Shown: positions 1 through 6,944, counted from the first letter of the stretch. The stretch: 10,955 nt of DNA from Chloroflexi bacterium RBG_16_70_13 (GCA_001795245.1 MGOD01000094.1:167-11121), one strand, 5' to 3'. Numbers and translations are program-made. The notes: a model not told the origin generated them from the letters alone.

Positions 1-22
1 CTGGCCAGGACAGACGGAGTTC

Positions 23-44
23 CTCCAGAATGCGGTGACTGGAG
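23..44 (+). other. Inverted repeat upstream of hisS
   Basis: CTCCAG at 23-28 is exactly complementary to CTGGAG at 39-44, with a 10-base loop between. It lies about 40 bases before the hisS start and could be a terminator of an upstream gene or chance. I looked for a T-box leader, which often precedes aminoacyl-tRNA synthetase genes, but the conserved TGGNACCGCG antiterminator sequence is absent. The window edge hides what lies further upstream. Confidence 0.25.
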
Positions 45-72
45 CTCGAGAATGGGTAAGCCGAGGGCCCGT

Positions 73-78
73 TAGACT
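73..78 (+). promoter_or_regulatory. Candidate -10 box for leaderless hisS
   Basis: TAGACT fits the TANNNT pattern of a sigma-70 type -10 element. It ends 7 bases before the chosen ATG at 86, so transcription would begin at or next to the start codon. No Shine-Dalgarno sequence precedes this ATG, which agrees with a leaderless transcript. No convincing -35 hexamer is visible. Similar boxes precede aspS, the 7652 gene and the 10926 gene. Confidence 0.5.
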
Positions 79-85
79 GCGGGAC

Positions 86-1387
86 ATGCCCCAGCTCCGA
101 GCCCCGCGCGGTACGCGCGATCTGCTGCCCGACGACGCCGCGCGGTTCCTGCGTTTCGCCGAGGTCGCCCGCGGGCTGACCGAGCGCTACGGCTACCGAC
201 CCATCGAGACGCCGCTCATCGAGCAGGCGGCGGTCTTCGAGCGGGGGATCGGCGAGGTCACCGACGTCGTCGAGAAGGAGCTCTTCCGGATCGCGCCGCG
301 GACGGAGGAATCGGAGGCCTGGGCCCTTCGCCCGGAGCCGACCGCGGGCATCGTCCGGGCCTACGTCCAGCACGGCATGCAGACCTGGCCCCAGCCCGTC
401 CGGCTCACGACGACCGGGCCGATGTTCCGCTACGACCGGCCACAGGCCGGGCGCTACCGCCAGTTCTGGCAGTTCGACGTCGAGGCGATCGGCGATCCCG
501 GACCGGCCGTCGACGCCGAGATCATCGAGCTTGGGCTGCGCTTCTTTGCCGAGGTCGGCGTGCAGGGCGCCGAGGTCCTCCTGAACTCGATCGGGGATCC
601 GGCCTGTCGGCCGGCGTACCTCGAGGCGCTCGTGGCCTTCTATCGCGGCCACGCAGCCGAGCTCCCGCCGACCGAGCGCGACCGCCTCGAGCGGAACCCC
701 CTCCGGCTCCTCGATTCGAAGGACCCGGCCATGGCCGCGCTCAACGCCGTGGCGCCGCGGACCGTCGACCACCTGTGCGAGGCCTGCGCGGCCCACTTCG
801 CCGGCCTGCGCCGCCACCTCTACGCGCTCGCGATTCCGTACCGCATCGAGCCCGGTCTCGTCCGGGGCCTCGATTACTACACACGGACGGCGATCGAGTT
901 CTACGTCGCCGGGCGGGAGGGCCAGCAGCAGGCGCTCGGCGGCGGGGGCCGCTATGACGGCCTGGTGGAGCTGCTCGGCGGGCGGCCGACGCCGGGTATC
1001 GGGTTCGGGTTGGGCCTCGACCGGATCGCCCTCGTCCTGGACGAGCAGCGCGGTACCGCGGAGGCCGCCGGGCCTGGCCACCACGACGCCCCCGACGCGG
1101 TCGTCGTGTCGGCCGATCCCGCCGACACCGTCGGCCGGCTCCGGATCGCGACGGAGTTGCTGGCCGCCGGCCTGCGGGCGCGGGCGGACCTGGGCCATCG
1201 AAAGCTCGGCCGCCAGCTCGAGGCCGCCGGCCGCGACGGCGCGCACTTCGCCGTGATCCTCGGCGACGAGCTGGCCGAGGGCCAGGTCCAGCTCCGCGAC
1301 CTCGAGGCCGGCACGCAGCGCGCCGTCGCGATCTCCGACCTGGCTCGCGAGCTCAAACGCGGGGCGAGCCAGCACAGGCACGGCTAA
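86..1387 (+). CDS. hisS: Histidyl-tRNA synthetase
   Basis: This class II aminoacyl-tRNA synthetase attaches histidine to tRNA-His in the cytoplasm, using ATP. The product is 433 residues, normal for bacterial HisRS. The N-terminus has the family's RGTRDLLP motif. Motif 2 (FRYDRPQAGRYRQFWQ) lies near residues 113-129, the histidine-specific GLVRGLDYYTRT near 256-268, and motif 3 (GIGFGLGLDRIAL) near 304-316. The anticodon-binding domain occupies roughly 340-430. The reading frame is open from 35, but the ATG at 86 is chosen because HisRS proteins start just before the RGTRD motif and because a -10-like box sits 7 bases before it. hisS and aspS often sit next to each other in bacteria; here aspS follows on the same strand, after a decayed gene and an inverted small gene. 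All catalytic motifs look intact. The identification is very secure; the exact start is likely. Confidence 0.97.
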   Translation: MPQLRAPRGTRDLLPDDAARFLRFAEVARGLTERYGYRPIETPLIEQAAVFERGIGEVTDVVEKELFRIAPRTEESEAWALRPEPTAGIVRAYVQHGMQTWPQPVRLTTTGPMFRYDRPQAGRYRQFWQFDVEAIGDPGPAVDAEIIELGLRFFAEVGVQGAEVLLNSIGDPACRPAYLEALVAFYRGHAAELPPTERDRLERNPLRLLDSKDPAMAALNAVAPRTVDHLCEACAAHFAGLRRHLYALAIPYRIEPGLVRGLDYYTRTAIEFYVAGREGQQQALGGGGRYDGLVELLGGRPTPGIGFGLGLDRIALVLDEQRGTAEAAGPGHHDAPDAVVVSADPADTVGRLRIATELLAAGLRARADLGHRKLGRQLEAAGRDGAHFAVILGDELAEGQVQLRDLEAGTQRAVAISDLARELKRGASQHRHG

Positions 1388-1418
1388 CACGGCGCCGGAG
1401 CCCGATATCGCGCGGGCG

Positions 1419-1446
1419 TGACCCGGAGCCAACAAACCGGGGGTCA
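1419..1446 (+). terminator. Hairpin after hisS, possible terminator
   Basis: TGACCC at 1419-1424 pairs perfectly with GGGTCA at 1441-1446. Two further G-C pairs (1425-1426 with 1437-1438) are possible next to a GG bulge, around an A-rich loop. It begins 31 bases after the hisS stop codon. No run of T follows, so it is not a classical intrinsic terminator, but such hairpins are common gene ends in GC-rich genomes. Confidence 0.35.
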
Positions 1447-1482
1447 ACGCCGGCCGGACGGACGCCTCGGGGGCAGGAGCAC

Positions 1483-1796
1483 GTGGATTGTTGACTCCAG
1501 CACACGAATGAGCGCCGTGGCTGCGGCATCATGCCTCCGCTCGTGCATTCAACCGACCCTCGGGTCGGTATTGATGTTTGGGAGTCACGCGGACACGGGC
1601 CTTCCGCCTCGCGCGCCGGGACAACGCCACTCCGCTACGCGGACCTGTCCCTCGGCGTCGCGGCGTTGCCGACGCGGCCGTCATCGCCCGCGCGGAGCGT
1701 TCAGGGCGACACGTCATGACGCTTGATCATCGCGACTTCGACGTCGTCGGCCGGAAGGTCGCGCTTAACCCTGGTTCCATAGCCCGAGCTCAGTAG
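1483..1796 (+). pseudogene. Decayed VapC-type PIN-domain toxin
   Basis: Pieces of one PIN-domain (VapC-like) ribonuclease occur in three reading frames. Frame 2 from about 1487 reads IVDSSTRMSAV, like the start of a PIN domain with its first metal-binding Asp. Frame 1 at 1633-1659 reads RYADLSLGV, and frame 3 at 1668-1796 reads ADAAVIARAERSG, then TLDHRDFDVV, then a stop at 1794. These match the usual C-terminal half of VapC, with its two late acidic residues. A tandem 8-base near-duplication (1654-1661 GGCGTCGC, 1662-1669 GGCGTTGC) causes the second shift; dropping one copy joins LSLGV to ADAAVIA in one frame. The middle, with the expected second acidic residue, cannot be recognised. The remnant is about 100 codons against roughly 130 for the family. 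No antitoxin gene is recognisable upstream. Intact VapC proteins cleave RNA and are neutralised by VapB; this copy should be inactive. The limits are approximate. Confidence 0.72.
1552..1569. repeat. 18-base perfect palindrome in the decayed gene
   Basis: ACCGACCCTCGGGTCGGT is an 8-2-8 inverted repeat. In practice it would fold as a 7-base-pair stem with a CTCG tetraloop. Flanking TCAA (1549-1552) and TTGA (1570-1573) could lengthen the stem around a bulge. It lies in the unrecognisable middle of the PIN remnant, so it may be inserted sequence (a REP-like element) or an RNA hairpin ending hisS transcription. There is no T-run. Confidence 0.45.
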
Positions 1797-2152
1797 CTGA
1801 GGACGCGATCGGCCTCGAAGGCGAGCCGGACGAGGACGTCGGGCGGCGAGAACTCGACCGGAACCGTGCCGACCTGGTCGGCGGCGAGGCCGCGCGCCTT
1901 CGATGACTGGCCGGACGCGAAGAACCGGGCGCCGCCGGCGACGAGCGCGTCGATGTGCTCGCGCATCGAGCCTGTCCCGATCCCGACGCCCGCGTCGAGG
2001 GTCGCCGGGCGAAGGATCCCGACGCCCTCACCGGCGATGAACACGTCGACGGCGTGGCCCGCGCCGAGCGCCGTGCGTGCCACCAGCAAGCCCAGCGCCG
2101 CGCGCGTGGGGTTCTCGGGCCCCGTCGCGATGTGGACCAGCAGCCGTCCCAT
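1790..2152 (-). CDS. DsrE/DsrF-like family protein, cysteine-free
   Basis: A 120-residue protein with the fold pattern of the DsrE/TusD family: an N-terminal strand (GRLLVHIATGPENP), a helix (TRAALGLLVARTAL), a second strand (AVDVFIAGEGV), and the later FFASGQSSKARGL motif at residues 77-89. Family members take part in sulfur relay or are uncharacterised small cytoplasmic proteins. The sulfur-carrying members use a Cys in or near this late loop. This protein has no cysteine at all; Gln and Ser fill the loop, so persulfide transfer is unlikely and its role is unknown. The ATG at 2152 is chosen over an in-frame TTG at 2173 because GGGAGG lies about 8 bases upstream. It is transcribed away from aspS (58-base gap), and its 3' end overlaps the PIN remnant by 7 bases. 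Confidence 0.82.
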   Translation of the reverse strand: MGRLLVHIATGPENPTRAALGLLVARTALGAGHAVDVFIAGEGVGILRPATLDAGVGIGTGSMREHIDALVAGGARFFASGQSSKARGLAADQVGTVPVEFSPPDVLVRLAFEADRVLSY

Positions 2153-2195
2153 GATCGATCCCTCCCGTGTCAACTCGCCCCCGGACTCCGGCGGC

Positions 2196-2202
2196 TACGA
2201 TA
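2196..2202. promoter_or_regulatory. Overlapping divergent -10 boxes (aspS and dsrE-like gene)
   Basis: TACGATA reads as TACGAT on the + strand (2196-2201) and TATCGT on the - strand (2202-2197). Both fit TANNNT. The + box ends 9 bases before the aspS ATG, which has no Shine-Dalgarno sequence, so aspS may be leaderless. The - box would give the DsrE-like gene a leader of about 40 bases that includes its GGGAGG ribosome site. No clear -35 hexamers are visible. A TTGACA string on the - strand (2173-2168) lies too near the ATG to be its -35. Confidence 0.45.
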
Positions 2203-2210
2203 CGCGCGCC

Positions 2211-4097
2211 ATGAGCGACCCCACGAGCCCTGTCGCCGGCCTCGCCACGCCCTACCGGACGCATACCTGCGGCGCGCTGCGCGCGTCTGACGCAGGCTCG
2301 CCGGCCCGCCTCGCCGGCTGGGTCCATCGGCGGCGCGATCACGGCCAGCTCATCTTCATCGACCTCCGCGACCGTCACGGCCTGACCCAGGTCGTCATCG
2401 ACGCGACGGATTCCCCGGAGGCCCACGAGATCGCCTCGCGGGCCCGCTCCGAGTTCGTCGTCACGGTCGCCGGCGAGGTCGCGCGGCGCCTGCCCGGGAC
2501 GGAGAACCCGCGCCTCCCGACCGGCGAGATCGAGCTTCGGGCGACCGAGGTCACCGTCCTCAACGAGGCGAAGACGCCGCCGTTCTACATCAACGACCCC
2601 GACGCCCCGATCGACGAGACGCTGCGCCTGAAGTACCGCTACCTGGACATCCGGCGCGAGGCGATGCAGCGACGCCTCGAGCTCCGGAGCCGGCTCGTCC
2701 AGGCGATCCGCGAGGTCCACCACGCCTCGGGCTTCGTCGAGGTCGAAACCCCGAATCTCATCAAGAGCACGCCCGAGGGCGCCCGCGACTTCATCGTCCC
2801 GTCGCGACTCCAGCCGGGCGAGGTCTACGCCCTGCCCCAGAGCCCCCAGCAGCTCAAGCAGCTGCTCATGGTCGCCGGCGTCGATCGCTACTTCCAGATC
2901 GCCCGATGCTTCCGGGACGAGGACCTCCGCGGCGACCGCCAGCCCGAATTCACCCAGCTCGACCTCGAGATGAGCTTCGTCGACGAGGCCACGGTCATGG
3001 ACTTCGTCGAGCGGATGGCGATCGAGGTCAGCCGCGCGGTGGTCCCGGAGCGCACGCTCCTCGCGACGCCGTTCCAGCGCTTCACCTACCACGAGGCCAT
3101 GGAGCGCTTCGGCTCGGACAAGCCCGACGTCCGGTTCGCGATGGAGCTCGTCGACCTCGCGCCCGAGATCCGGGGCACGGCCGCCGATGGCGCCCCGGCG
3201 TCCGGGTTCCGCGTCTTCGACGAGGCCCTCGCCGGTGGCGGCCGGGTCAAGGCGATCACCGTCCCGGGCCTCGGCGACGCCCCGCGGAGCCGGATCGATG
3301 AGCTGACCGAGGCGGCGAAGCGATTCGGGGCCAGGGGCCTCGCGCACCTCTCGGTCGAGGCGAGCGGCTCGGTCAAGGGCCCGATCGTGAAGTTCCTCGG
3401 AGAGGACCTCGCGGAGCGCCTCGCCGCCCGGGCCGGGGCGAAGCCCGGCGACCTCGTCCTCATCGTCGCCGACAGCTCAGCCGTCACCAACGACGTCCTG
3501 GGCCGTCTCCGGGCGGAGCTCGGGACCCAGCTCGGGCTGGCCGATCCCGACGTCCTCGCCTACGCCTGGGTCCACCGCTTTCCGATGTACCAGTGGGACG
3601 TCGAGAACGGCCGCTGGGACGCGACCCACAACCCCTTCTCGGGCGTCCTGCCCGAGGACGAGGTCCTGCTCACGACGACCTCCGGCGACCTCGCGCAGCC
3701 GACGCCGGACGATCCGGCCGGCCGGGCCCGGGCGATGCAGTACGACATCGTCCTCAACGGCTGGGAGCTCGGCGGCGGCTCCGTCCGGATCTGGCGTCAC
3801 GACCTCCTCGAGCGAAGCTTCGCCCTCCAGGGCTACAGCCGGGAGCGGATGCAGAACATGTTCGGGGCGATGCTCGAGGCCTTCGAGTACGGGGCGCCGC
3901 CGCACGGCGGCATCGCCCTCGGCATCGACCGCTGGGCCGCGCTGCTCGCCTACCAGGTGAACATCCGGGAGGTCATGGCCTTCCCCAAGACCCAGTCCGG
4001 CAGCGACCTCATGCTCGACGCCCCATCGGAGCCCGACCCGGCCCAGCTCGCCGAGCTCGGGCTACAGTTCGTCGGCGTCCCCAACCGGACGGGATGA
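2211..4097 (+). CDS. aspS: Aspartyl-tRNA synthetase, probably non-discriminating
   Basis: This class II synthetase charges tRNA-Asp with aspartate, and probably tRNA-Asn too. The product is 628 residues, slightly longer than the usual 585-600 because of about 15 extra N-terminal residues. In order it has: an OB-fold anticodon-binding domain with THTCGALR and GWVHRRRDHGQLIFIDLRDR (about 17-60); class II motif 1 with VETPNLIKSTPEGARDF (about 172-190); motif 2 FQIARCFRDEDLRGDRQPEF (about 228-248); the bacterial GAD insertion domain (about 310-440); and motif 3 GIALGIDRW (about 566-574). His44 in RRRDHG is the residue associated with non-discriminating enzymes; E. coli-type discriminating enzymes have Leu there. 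The frame is open well upstream, but ATG 2211 fits the family N-terminus and follows a -10-like box. Translation upstream of it would run across the divergent gene. Identification is secure. Confidence 0.97.
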   Translation: MSDPTSPVAGLATPYRTHTCGALRASDAGSPARLAGWVHRRRDHGQLIFIDLRDRHGLTQVVIDATDSPEAHEIASRARSEFVVTVAGEVARRLPGTENPRLPTGEIELRATEVTVLNEAKTPPFYINDPDAPIDETLRLKYRYLDIRREAMQRRLELRSRLVQAIREVHHASGFVEVETPNLIKSTPEGARDFIVPSRLQPGEVYALPQSPQQLKQLLMVAGVDRYFQIARCFRDEDLRGDRQPEFTQLDLEMSFVDEATVMDFVERMAIEVSRAVVPERTLLATPFQRFTYHEAMERFGSDKPDVRFAMELVDLAPEIRGTAADGAPASGFRVFDEALAGGGRVKAITVPGLGDAPRSRIDELTEAAKRFGARGLAHLSVEASGSVKGPIVKFLGEDLAERLAARAGAKPGDLVLIVADSSAVTNDVLGRLRAELGTQLGLADPDVLAYAWVHRFPMYQWDVENGRWDATHNPFSGVLPEDEVLLTTTSGDLAQPTPDDPAGRARAMQYDIVLNGWELGGGSVRIWRHDLLERSFALQGYSRERMQNMFGAMLEAFEYGAPPHGGIALGIDRWAALLAYQVNIREVMAFPKTQSGSDLMLDAPSEPDPAQLAELGLQFVGVPNRTG

Positions 4098-4164
4098 CGG
4101 AGCCGGCGTTGCCGGGCAGGCTCGGGCCGCGCGCCGAGGGACGAGCGCCGACTTCCGAGCGGCG

Positions 4165-5013
4165 ATGAGCGAGCGCGAGCCGGCTGGGTCGATCATCGAG
4201 CGCTTCCGCGGCACCGAGTGGGAGACGCCGCAGGCGCCGCCACCGCGACCGCCGTCGCGCGGCCGCTTCCCGATCGTCCTGGTCGTGGGCGTGCTCGTTC
4301 TCGGCATCGGCCTCGTGACCGGGATCGCCTTCCTGTCCGGCCAGCCGCCGGGCCGAACGGGCATCTCGGGGACCCCGACCCGCAATCCCTTCGTCACGCC
4401 GCGGGTCCCGGACTCGATCCGCGTCCTCGAGCTGTTCTGGGCGACCGTGCGCGACCCGGACCTGAGCTACCACCTCGAGGGCTCCGGGGAGTTCCAGAGC
4501 GAGGCCTTCACGACGTCGTTCGAGCTCTCGCTCGAGGTCGTCGGCGACGACTACACCGGGACCGTGAACACGATCGGCGGGACCGGGTTCGCAGAGATCA
4601 TCCGTCTCGACGGCGTGGTGTACGCCCGACGTACCGGGGAGGACTGGGTCAGCCGGCGCACGAGCGACGCGGGGCTCCGCCAGGACCCGTTCATGGGCCT
4701 CGCCGGTCGCCGCGAGCTCGTCTACGACGACGAGGTCCTCGAGGACGGCGAGACGCACCACCGACTCGTGTCGACCCAGTTCTATGCGCCGAGCGTCGCC
4801 CGGATGCTCGACCTTGGCGCGTTTCGCGTCTCCCAACCGAAGACCCTGACGCTCGAGCTCATCGTCACCGACGAGGGCGTCCCGCTCCGGGCGACCTTCA
4901 ACCTGCTGGTCGAGGGCAGCGCCGTCGACGGGCTCGCCCCGATGGAAGGCCACGCGGAGTACGCGTTCACCGATGTGGGGGTGCCGGTCGTCGTCGCAAC
5001 GCCGGCCCCGTGA
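4165..5013 (+). CDS. Membrane-anchored LppX/LprG-like exported protein
   Basis: A 282-residue protein with a short charged, Pro-rich cytoplasmic N-terminus (1-34), one hydrophobic helix (36-58, from PIVLVVGVLVLG), a Pro/Thr-rich linker (60-82), and an exported domain of about 190 residues. That domain has alternating beta-strand stretches (YHLEGSGEFQSE, FELSLEVVGDDYTGTVNTIG, IIRLDGVVYARR, LTLELIVTDEGVPLRATFNL). This up-and-down pattern, with a small-molecule-probe-like VYAR segment, resembles the LppX/LprG and LolA-like lipid-binding folds, though there is no lipobox cysteine. I assign the fold with moderate confidence and no specific ligand. It starts 67 bases after aspS and its TGA overlaps the GTG of the next gene, so it probably opens a three-gene operon that may be read through from aspS. 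ATG 4165 has only a weak purine-rich upstream stretch (GAGCGG). Confidence 0.8.
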   Translation: MSEREPAGSIIERFRGTEWETPQAPPPRPPSRGRFPIVLVVGVLVLGIGLVTGIAFLSGQPPGRTGISGTPTRNPFVTPRVPDSIRVLELFWATVRDPDLSYHLEGSGEFQSEAFTTSFELSLEVVGDDYTGTVNTIGGTGFAEIIRLDGVVYARRTGEDWVSRRTSDAGLRQDPFMGLAGRRELVYDDEVLEDGETHHRLVSTQFYAPSVARMLDLGAFRVSQPKTLTLELIVTDEGVPLRATFNLLVEGSAVDGLAPMEGHAEYAFTDVGVPVVVATPAP

Positions 5014-5930
5014 CCGCGCTGTACGACGCGATCGCGGCCCGTCCGCGCATGGCGGCCCTGCTCGGGGCGCTGTGCATCGCATTCTCGGGGATCTTCTACC
5101 GCTATGCCGACGTGTCGCCTTCGACGGTGACCGTCTTCCGGTGCCTGTACGGCCTCCCGGTCCTGGTGCTCGTGGCCTGGCTCGAGCACCGGCGCTACGG
5201 ACCGCTGCCGGCCCGGGCCATTCGCCTCGCGGTCGTCGCCGGCGTCTTCTTCGCCGGCGACCTGCTGACCTGGCACCATGCGGTCGATGCCGTCGGGGCC
5301 GGCCTGGCCACCGTGCTCGGCAACCTCCAGGTGCTCGTCGTGGGGTTCGTCGCCTGGGCGGTCTTCGGCGAGCGGCCGCCGAGACCGGTCATCGCCGCCA
5401 CGCCCATCGTGCTTGCGGGAGCCGTCCTCATCTCGGGCGTCGTGGGGTCGGGGGCGTACGGCGCGAACCCGCCGCTCGGCGTTGGCCTCGGCCTCCTGAC
5501 CGCCCTCTGCTACGCAGGCTATCTCCTGATCATCCGTCGCGGGACGCACGACCTCCGAAGGCCAGCCGGGCCGGTTGCGGTCTCGACGGCCTCGACCATG
5601 GTGGTGGCGATCGTCGCCGGGGCGATCGTCGGCGACCTGGACCCCGTGCCGGCCTGGCCGAGCCACGGCTGGCTCGCCCTCCTCGGGCTGACCTCGCAGT
5701 CGATCGGCTATCTCCTCATCTCGATGTCGCTGCCGCGGCTGCCGGCCGCCCTCGTGTCGATCATCCTGCTCGTCCAGCCGGTCGCGACGGTGCTCCTTGC
5801 CCGGGTTCTCCTCGCCGAGGCGCCGTCCGTCTTCCAGGTCGCGGGCGTCGCCCTGATCATCGGCGGGATCGCCGTCGCGACGCTGCCCGTCGGTCGGCTT
5901 CGCGACCGGGCGAGGGAGGCGCTGGCGTGA
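5010..5930 (+). CDS. EamA-family DMT superfamily transporter
   Basis: A 306-residue integral membrane protein with ten predicted helices in two homologous five-helix EamA halves. Approximate helices are 14-30, 40-58, 70-90, 95-117, 124-143, 150-174, 185-206, 214-237, 240-264 and 270-290. Typical features are the N-terminal LLGALCIAFSGIFYRYAD, an Arg at the start of the second helix region (TVFRCLYGLP), and the second-half signature around LVSIILLVQPVATVLLARVLLAE followed by FQVAGVALIIGGIAVA. The family exports or exchanges small metabolites such as amino acids, nucleosides or sugars; the substrate cannot be read from sequence. The GTG start at 5010 forms a GTGA overlap with the stop of the gene before, and the stop overlaps the next GTG in the same way. 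This points to translational coupling. The long reading frame continues upstream, but only as a shadow of the preceding gene. Confidence 0.93.
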   Translation: MTALYDAIAARPRMAALLGALCIAFSGIFYRYADVSPSTVTVFRCLYGLPVLVLVAWLEHRRYGPLPARAIRLAVVAGVFFAGDLLTWHHAVDAVGAGLATVLGNLQVLVVGFVAWAVFGERPPRPVIAATPIVLAGAVLISGVVGSGAYGANPPLGVGLGLLTALCYAGYLLIIRRGTHDLRRPAGPVAVSTASTMVVAIVAGAIVGDLDPVPAWPSHGWLALLGLTSQSIGYLLISMSLPRLPAALVSIILLVQPVATVLLARVLLAEAPSVFQVAGVALIIGGIAVATLPVGRLRDRAREALA

Positions 5931-6874
5931 CAGAGCAGGAGATCCTCGGCCCGACGCCTGGTTCGCTCGAGGCGCGGACGTCGCTCGCGCTGAAGGTCCT
6001 CGCCGGCCTGAACGTCGCGGCCGTCGTTCTCTCCCTGTTCCCGCCGCCGTTCCCGATGTCGTGGCTCCAGGCGGTGACCTTCAACACGGCGGCCGGGATC
6101 CTGGCGATCCTCTTCGTCGTGGCGGCCGTGGCCATCGATCGGCGTCGGCCGTGGGCCTACGCGGCCGTCCGGCCGATGCTGGCCGTGCTCGGCGTGACCG
6201 GCCTCTCGGCGCTCGGTGCCGCGGTCGGCGACGGCCATCCGCGGGTGCCGATCGACGTCGTCCTGGCCGCCTGGGCCTGGCTCGGGACCCCCGATCCCCG
6301 GGCGGCGCCGCGCGGCGACCATCGCACGGTCGAGCTGGTCGCGGCGACGCTCCTCCTGCTCGTCATCCCGCTGACCGGGCCGAGGGTGCTCGGCTGGGGC
6401 GGCCTCCTCGACGTCCACGAGCGGGACTTCCGGGCGACGCTCGAGGTCGACTGCGGCGCTGCCGACGCCGGCCCGCCGTCGGCAGTCGGCGTGACCTACG
6501 ACTGGTCGTGGGCGAAGTGGAGCCCGTTCCCGAGCGGAACGGACGTCGTGGTCATCGGCTGGACGGGTGACGACGGCCTCGGCCGGCCGCTGTATCTCCT
6601 GGGTCGCACGCCCGCGTCCGGGGCCGGGATCGTGCAGGGTCTCCAGGTCGATCCCAGCGCGGCGATGGCCCGCGCGGTCGAGGCGGAGTCGGAGGGGTCG
6701 TGGCACTGGGGGATCGAGCTCGACACCCAGCACCTGGCCTCGGGCCGGATCGAGGTCGAGTTGGCGAGAACGCGGGAAACCCAGCCGCAGCCCGGCCCGC
6801 TCACGATCGTCGCGACGTACATCCATCTCGGGCTCTGGCGGGCGGATGCCGCCGGCGTCACCTGCTCCTGGTAG
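5927..6874 (+). CDS. Unknown membrane protein with C-terminal exported domain
   Basis: I do not recognise a family. The 315-residue product starts with GTG in a GTGA overlap with the transporter gene. Its N-terminal half has four or five hydrophobic segments: about 20-38, 47-70, 80-100, a weaker one at 107-120, and 135-155. A soluble domain of about 160 residues follows (157-315). It is rich in Trp and beta-strand stretches (SAVGVTYDWSWAKWSPF, DVVVIGWTG, GSWHWGIELD, LTIVATYIHLGLW). Only two cysteines occur in the whole protein, C176 and C313. They bracket this domain and could form a disulfide if it is outside the cell. The topology and disulfide are inferences. Overlapping starts suggest it is made together with the LppX/LprG-like protein and the transporter. 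It is convergent with the next gene, 70 bases away. Confidence 0.78.
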   Translation: MTEQEILGPTPGSLEARTSLALKVLAGLNVAAVVLSLFPPPFPMSWLQAVTFNTAAGILAILFVVAAVAIDRRRPWAYAAVRPMLAVLGVTGLSALGAAVGDGHPRVPIDVVLAAWAWLGTPDPRAAPRGDHRTVELVAATLLLLVIPLTGPRVLGWGGLLDVHERDFRATLEVDCGAADAGPPSAVGVTYDWSWAKWSPFPSGTDVVVIGWTGDDGLGRPLYLLGRTPASGAGIVQGLQVDPSAAMARAVEAESEGSWHWGIELDTQHLASGRIEVELARTRETQPQPGPLTIVATYIHLGLWRADAAGVTCSW

Positions 6875-6890
6875 CTGCCGGGGCGGTCCG

Positions 6891-6932
6891 TGACGTCAGC
6901 GTCAGGCGACGACTAGGCGCTCCTCGGGCGCC
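6891..6932. terminator. Hairpins in convergent gap, possible bidirectional terminator
   Basis: Two short hairpins lie between the convergent genes ending at 6874 and 6945. TGACG (6891-6895) pairs with CGTCA (6900-6904), overlapping an 8-base palindrome TGACGTCA. GGCGC (6916-6920) pairs with GCGCC (6928-6932) around a 7-base loop. Neither has a T-run. The position suits transcription termination from both sides, but the stems are short. Confidence 0.3.
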
Positions 6933-6944
6933 GCCGGGTGTGCG

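Noticed and set aside
1..85. T-box riboswitch leader for hisS
   Set aside because: The conserved TGGNACCGCG sequence is missing and the -10-like box suggests transcription starts at the ATG.
1388..1789. tRNA gene or CRISPR array in the longest gene-free gap
   Set aside because: No GGTTCRANTCC arm with a cloverleaf, and no regularly spaced repeats were found; the gap is explained by the PIN remnant and hairpins.
2028..3347. 439-codon reading frame antisense to aspS
   Set aside because: It lies wholly opposite a certain gene. Its Asp/Glu/Arg/Leu-rich product is the usual mirror of GC-biased codons.
5708..6826. 372-codon reading frame antisense to the transporter and the unknown membrane protein
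   Set aside because: The + strand genes have coherent membrane segments and coupled starts. The antisense product is Arg-rich without a domain.
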